DNA of 8,206 nucleotides from an uncultured bacterium (GTDB lineage: Bacteria > Actinomycetota > Aquicultoria > SKW223), in the NCBI GenBank assembly GCA_938042205.1, contig CALIRS010000054.1, positions 1-8,206 of the forward strand, given 5' to 3'. A program made the translations under genes and the position numbers. The notes under the pieces were generated by a model. The model did no database searches and was not told the origin of the DNA. It saw only the letters and a program-made list of their open reading frames with translations. This document shows positions 6,284 to 8,206 of this stretch, piece after piece; within the stretch, counting starts at the first letter, position 1, and each line of letters begins with the position of its first letter.

Positions 6284-7060
6284 ATGAATTTTCGAGAAGG
6301 CGAGTTGGCTCTTGTCAGAATTATTAAAAAAGATTTCATAATCAGGCTTGAAAAAGGAGCGATATTCCATACAAACAAAGGATATATTTGCCACGACGAT
6401 ATCATAGGCAAACCGGAAGGAGTTAAACTTTTTACCAGCTTGAATAAACCCACGTGGGCTTTTCGCCCACTGATTTCTGACTTTCTTATGAATGTAAAAA
6501 GGGTAACTACTATTACCTACCCTAAAGACCTTGGGTACCTTATATTTAAAATGGGTATAAACTCCGGGAAAAAGGTTCTTGAAGCCGGAACTGGAAGCGG
6601 TGCCCTGACAATGGCTCTGGCTTATTACGTATCTCCCGATGGGAAAGTGTGCTCTTACGAAAAACGACCTGAGTTTTCAGAGAAAGCACGCGAAAATATA
6701 TCGAGAGCTTGCCTTGAAGATTTAGTTGAATTAAAAGTTGGCGATATTTCAAGAGGGATTCCTGAAAGAGATTTCGATTGCTGCATCCTTGATCTTCCTG
6801 AACCCTGGAAGTGCCTTAAAAGTGTTACCAGAGCTCTTAAGTCAGGTGGATCGCTGGCAATATTCTTGCCCTCTGTTAACCAGGTTGAACGAACGGTAGT
6901 TAAGATGTTGGAGTTCCCTTTTCTAAAACCGGAAGTTGTAGAAGTTCTTATCAGAAAATGGGATGTCAAAAAGAATGCTACCAGACCCGATTTTCAAATG
7001 ATAGGTCATACTGGATTTTTAGTTATTACCAGAAAAATTTTTGACGAATCCGGAGTTTAG
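6284..7060 (+). CDS. trmI: tRNA (adenine-58-N1)-methyltransferase, TrmI family
   Basis: SAM-dependent enzyme that makes 1-methyladenosine at position 58 in the T-loop of tRNAs, a modification that stabilises tRNA and is common in thermophiles and actinobacteria. Its 258 residues fit the bacterial/archaeal homotetrameric form. The small N-terminal beta domain (1-65) carries FREGELALV, GAIFHTNKG and HDDIIGKPEG; YPKD (79-82) leads into the Rossmann methyltransferase domain. SAM motif I is LEAGTGSGALT (99-109), Glu126 in YEKR is the likely ribose ligand, and DLPEPW contains Asp170 as the expected catalytic/adenine-contacting aspartate. The C-terminus has the family motif HTGFLVITRK. The ATG is chosen because FREGE aligns with the family N-terminus; an internal TTG at 6305 with GAGAAGG before it would delete that segment. 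It has no upstream SD and lies divergent from ilvD. The following kinase starts on the base after its stop. Confidence 0.93.
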   Translation: MNFREGELALVRIIKKDFIIRLEKGAIFHTNKGYICHDDIIGKPEGVKLFTSLNKPTWAFRPLISDFLMNVKRVTTITYPKDLGYLIFKMGINSGKKVLEAGTGSGALTMALAYYVSPDGKVCSYEKRPEFSEKARENISRACLEDLVELKVGDISRGIPERDFDCCILDLPEPWKCLKSVTRALKSGGSLAIFLPSVNQVERTVVKMLEFPFLKPEVVEVLIRKWDVKKNATRPDFQMIGHTGFLVITRKIFDESGV

Positions 7061-7966
7061 GTGGAAAAGGCTCTCTTATTAATAAATCCCGTGTCGGGGC
7101 ATGGTAAAGCCCGCATTCATGCACTTGAATCAGTAAATGTCCTTAAAAAAAATTTTAATTTAGATATTATCGAGTCAAAGTATGCAGGGCATCCTTTAGA
7201 AATTGCTGAAGAGTCATCTGGCTATCAAGTAATCATTTCTGCTGGTGGTGACGGTACAGTTCATGAAGTTGTTAACGGTTTGATGAGATCAGGTTTAAAT
7301 AAAACTGTTATTTTGGCAATTTTACCTGTTGGCAATGGTAACGATTCAGCGAGAGCCATCGGGATGCCTTTTAATCATCTAAAAGCAGCAGAGGAAATAT
7401 GTCATAAAAACATTTCTCTTATTGATGTGGGGAAGATGAATGATATTTATTTTTCAAACTCGCTTGGTCTGGGAATGGATGCGAGAGTTGCCAAGCGTGC
7501 TGTAGATCTCAGAGAAAAAACTTCTTTAAGAGGTGTCCCTTTATATTTAAAGGCTCTTTTCGAGGTGATTTCAGATTGGGAAACTTATGTTCTGGCAATT
7601 GAAGCTAATGGTTTTGAGTTCTTCGGAGAGATTACTTTGATAGCTTCTAATATCGGTAGAACCTATGGCGGTGGGTTTTTTATTACCCCGGACGCTTTTG
7701 TAAACGATGGATTGCTTGATATATGTCTGATTGAGAAAATTCCAGTCTACCAGATTCCCTTTAGAGTTCCATTTATTATCTTTGGAAAACATCTATGGAT
7801 GAAAAAAGTTCATTATTTTAAATCGGAAAAAGTAAAATTTTTATTTGAAAAAGAAGTTTTTGCTCAGCTTGATGGAGAAGTCTATGAAGTGAAGAAAGGC
7901 GAAATTTCTATTGTTAAAGATGCTCTCACCGTTTATTCTGGTAAAAGAGGTTTCTTTAGAAAATAA
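7061..7966 (+). CDS. Diacylglycerol/lipid kinase family protein (DgkB/YegS-like)
   Basis: Predicted ATP-dependent lipid kinase of the DAGK catalytic-domain family, acting at the inner face of the cytoplasmic membrane on diacylglycerol or a related lipid. The 301-residue length is typical of soluble DgkB/YegS/BmrU proteins. The N-terminal half has LLINPVSGHGKA (6-17), the nucleotide-binding GGDGT at 62-66 followed by HEVVNGL, and PVGNGNDSARAIG (89-101), a variant of the usual PxGTxNDFAR. The C-terminal beta domain has NDGLLD (215-220, catalytic Asp region) and LDGE (270-273). The start is GTG directly after the trmI stop (TAG/GTG abutting), with GGAG at 7052-7055 inside trmI as SD. Next to plsY it could return diacylglycerol to phosphatidic acid. 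Substrate is not determinable, since family members also phosphorylate other lipids. No membrane segment is evident. Confidence 0.88.
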   Translation: MEKALLLINPVSGHGKARIHALESVNVLKKNFNLDIIESKYAGHPLEIAEESSGYQVIISAGGDGTVHEVVNGLMRSGLNKTVILAILPVGNGNDSARAIGMPFNHLKAAEEICHKNISLIDVGKMNDIYFSNSLGLGMDARVAKRAVDLREKTSLRGVPLYLKALFEVISDWETYVLAIEANGFEFFGEITLIASNIGRTYGGGFFITPDAFVNDGLLDICLIEKIPVYQIPFRVPFIIFGKHLWMKKVHYFKSEKVKFLFEKEVFAQLDGEVYEVKKGEISIVKDALTVYSGKRGFFRK

Positions 7967-7968
7967 TC

Positions 7969-7981
7969 GCTCCCGGGGAGC
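7969..7981 (+). promoter_or_regulatory. Inverted repeat containing the plsY Shine-Dalgarno
   Basis: GCTCCC-G-GGGAGC is a perfect 6-base inverted repeat (realistically a 5-bp stem with a CGG loop) whose right arm is the plsY SD (GGGGAG, 7975-7980, 4 bases before the ATG). It begins two bases after the kinase stop codon. No T-tract follows, so it is not an intrinsic terminator. A ribosome finishing the kinase gene would cover and melt it, which suggests translational coupling of plsY to the upstream gene; this is inference from position. Confidence 0.5.
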
Positions 7982-7984
7982 TTA

Positions 7985-8206
7985 ATGGGAATCTGGAAAA
8001 TATATTTTATAACTGCGGCATTCTCATACTTCCTCGGTTCGCTTCCCTTTTCTTTCTGGCTCGCTAAAGCTGTAAGCGGGAAGGATATCACAAAGATAGG
8101 CACCGGAAATATCGGGGCTATGAATGTCCGAAGAGCTACTGATAGCTGGACATGGTTCTCAACAGCAATGGTACTCGATGGTGTGAAAGGATTTCTGTCA
8201 GTTATT
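7985..8206 (+). CDS. plsY: Acyl-phosphate:glycerol-3-phosphate acyltransferase PlsY (5' part; cut by window edge)
   Basis: Integral membrane acyltransferase that transfers the acyl group from acyl-phosphate to glycerol-3-phosphate, giving lysophosphatidic acid, the first step of phospholipid synthesis in most bacteria. Only the first 74 codons are present, of about 190-210 expected. A hydrophobic segment (about 6-30) contains the GSLPFSFWLAK motif (18-28), the family's first signature. The second, glycerol-3-phosphate/phosphate-binding signature reads GTGNIGAMNVRR (39-50), with Met46 where Thr is commoner (GSGNxGATN). LDGVKG (64-69) opens the next membrane helix, as in PlsY. The ATG at 7985 follows GGGGAG by 4 bases and lies 18 bases after the kinase stop, so it is co-directional and probably co-transcribed with the kinase and trmI. 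No stop before the edge. Confidence 0.93.
   Translation, partial: MGIWKIYFITAAFSYFLGSLPFSFWLAKAVSGKDITKIGTGNIGAMNVRRATDSWTWFSTAMVLDGVKGFLSVI

Noticed and set aside
6546..6969. Minus-strand ORFs of 68 and 104 codons opposite trmI
   Set aside because: They are antisense shadows of a well-conserved methyltransferase frame, with no SD and no recognisable motif.
7969..7981. Intrinsic terminator after the lipid kinase
   Set aside because: The inverted repeat is followed by CTTAATGGG rather than a T-run, and its right arm is the plsY ribosome-binding site.

Overview
The window is AT-rich bacterial chromosome (about 40% GC by eye), densely packed, with two divergent gene blocks around one intergenic region at about 6075-6283. 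A plsY-type acyltransferase and bacterial-style Shine-Dalgarno (SD) sequences mark it as bacterial. The phylum cannot be fixed from sequence alone. Oxygen-labile cluster features in IlvD and a tRNA m1A58 methyltransferase (TrmI) would suit an anaerobe, possibly thermophilic, but that is inference.

Left block, minus strand (6173 down to 1): a near-consensus promoter, a short structured leader, then ilvD, ilvB, ilvN, ilvC and a class V aminotransferase that runs off the left edge. ilvB, ilvN, ilvC and ilvD encode acetolactate synthase (large and small subunits), ketol-acid reductoisomerase and dihydroxy-acid dehydratase. These are the common steps from pyruvate (or pyruvate plus 2-oxobutyrate) to the 2-oxo acid precursors of valine, leucine and isoleucine. 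ilvD/ilvB and ilvB/ilvN overlap, and the other gaps are 28-37 bases with no terminator visible, so this looks like one transcript. The last gene is an alanine-glyoxylate/serine-pyruvate type enzyme, not the usual class IV IlvE.

Right block, plus strand (6272 to 8206): a TATAAT box placed so that transcription should start at or next to the ATG of trmI, which suggests a leaderless mRNA. It is followed with no gap by a diacylglycerol/lipid kinase family gene (GTG start), then by the 5' part of plsY (acyl-phosphate:glycerol-3-phosphate acyltransferase), cut by the right edge. The kinase and PlsY both relate to phospholipid metabolism; TrmI modifies tRNA.

No mobile element, CRISPR array, RNA gene, phage gene or unknown multi-gene system was found. 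This is a core-metabolism region. The points worth a second look are regulatory (leaderless trmI, the ilvD leader, the plsY SD hairpin) and a few active-site substitutions.
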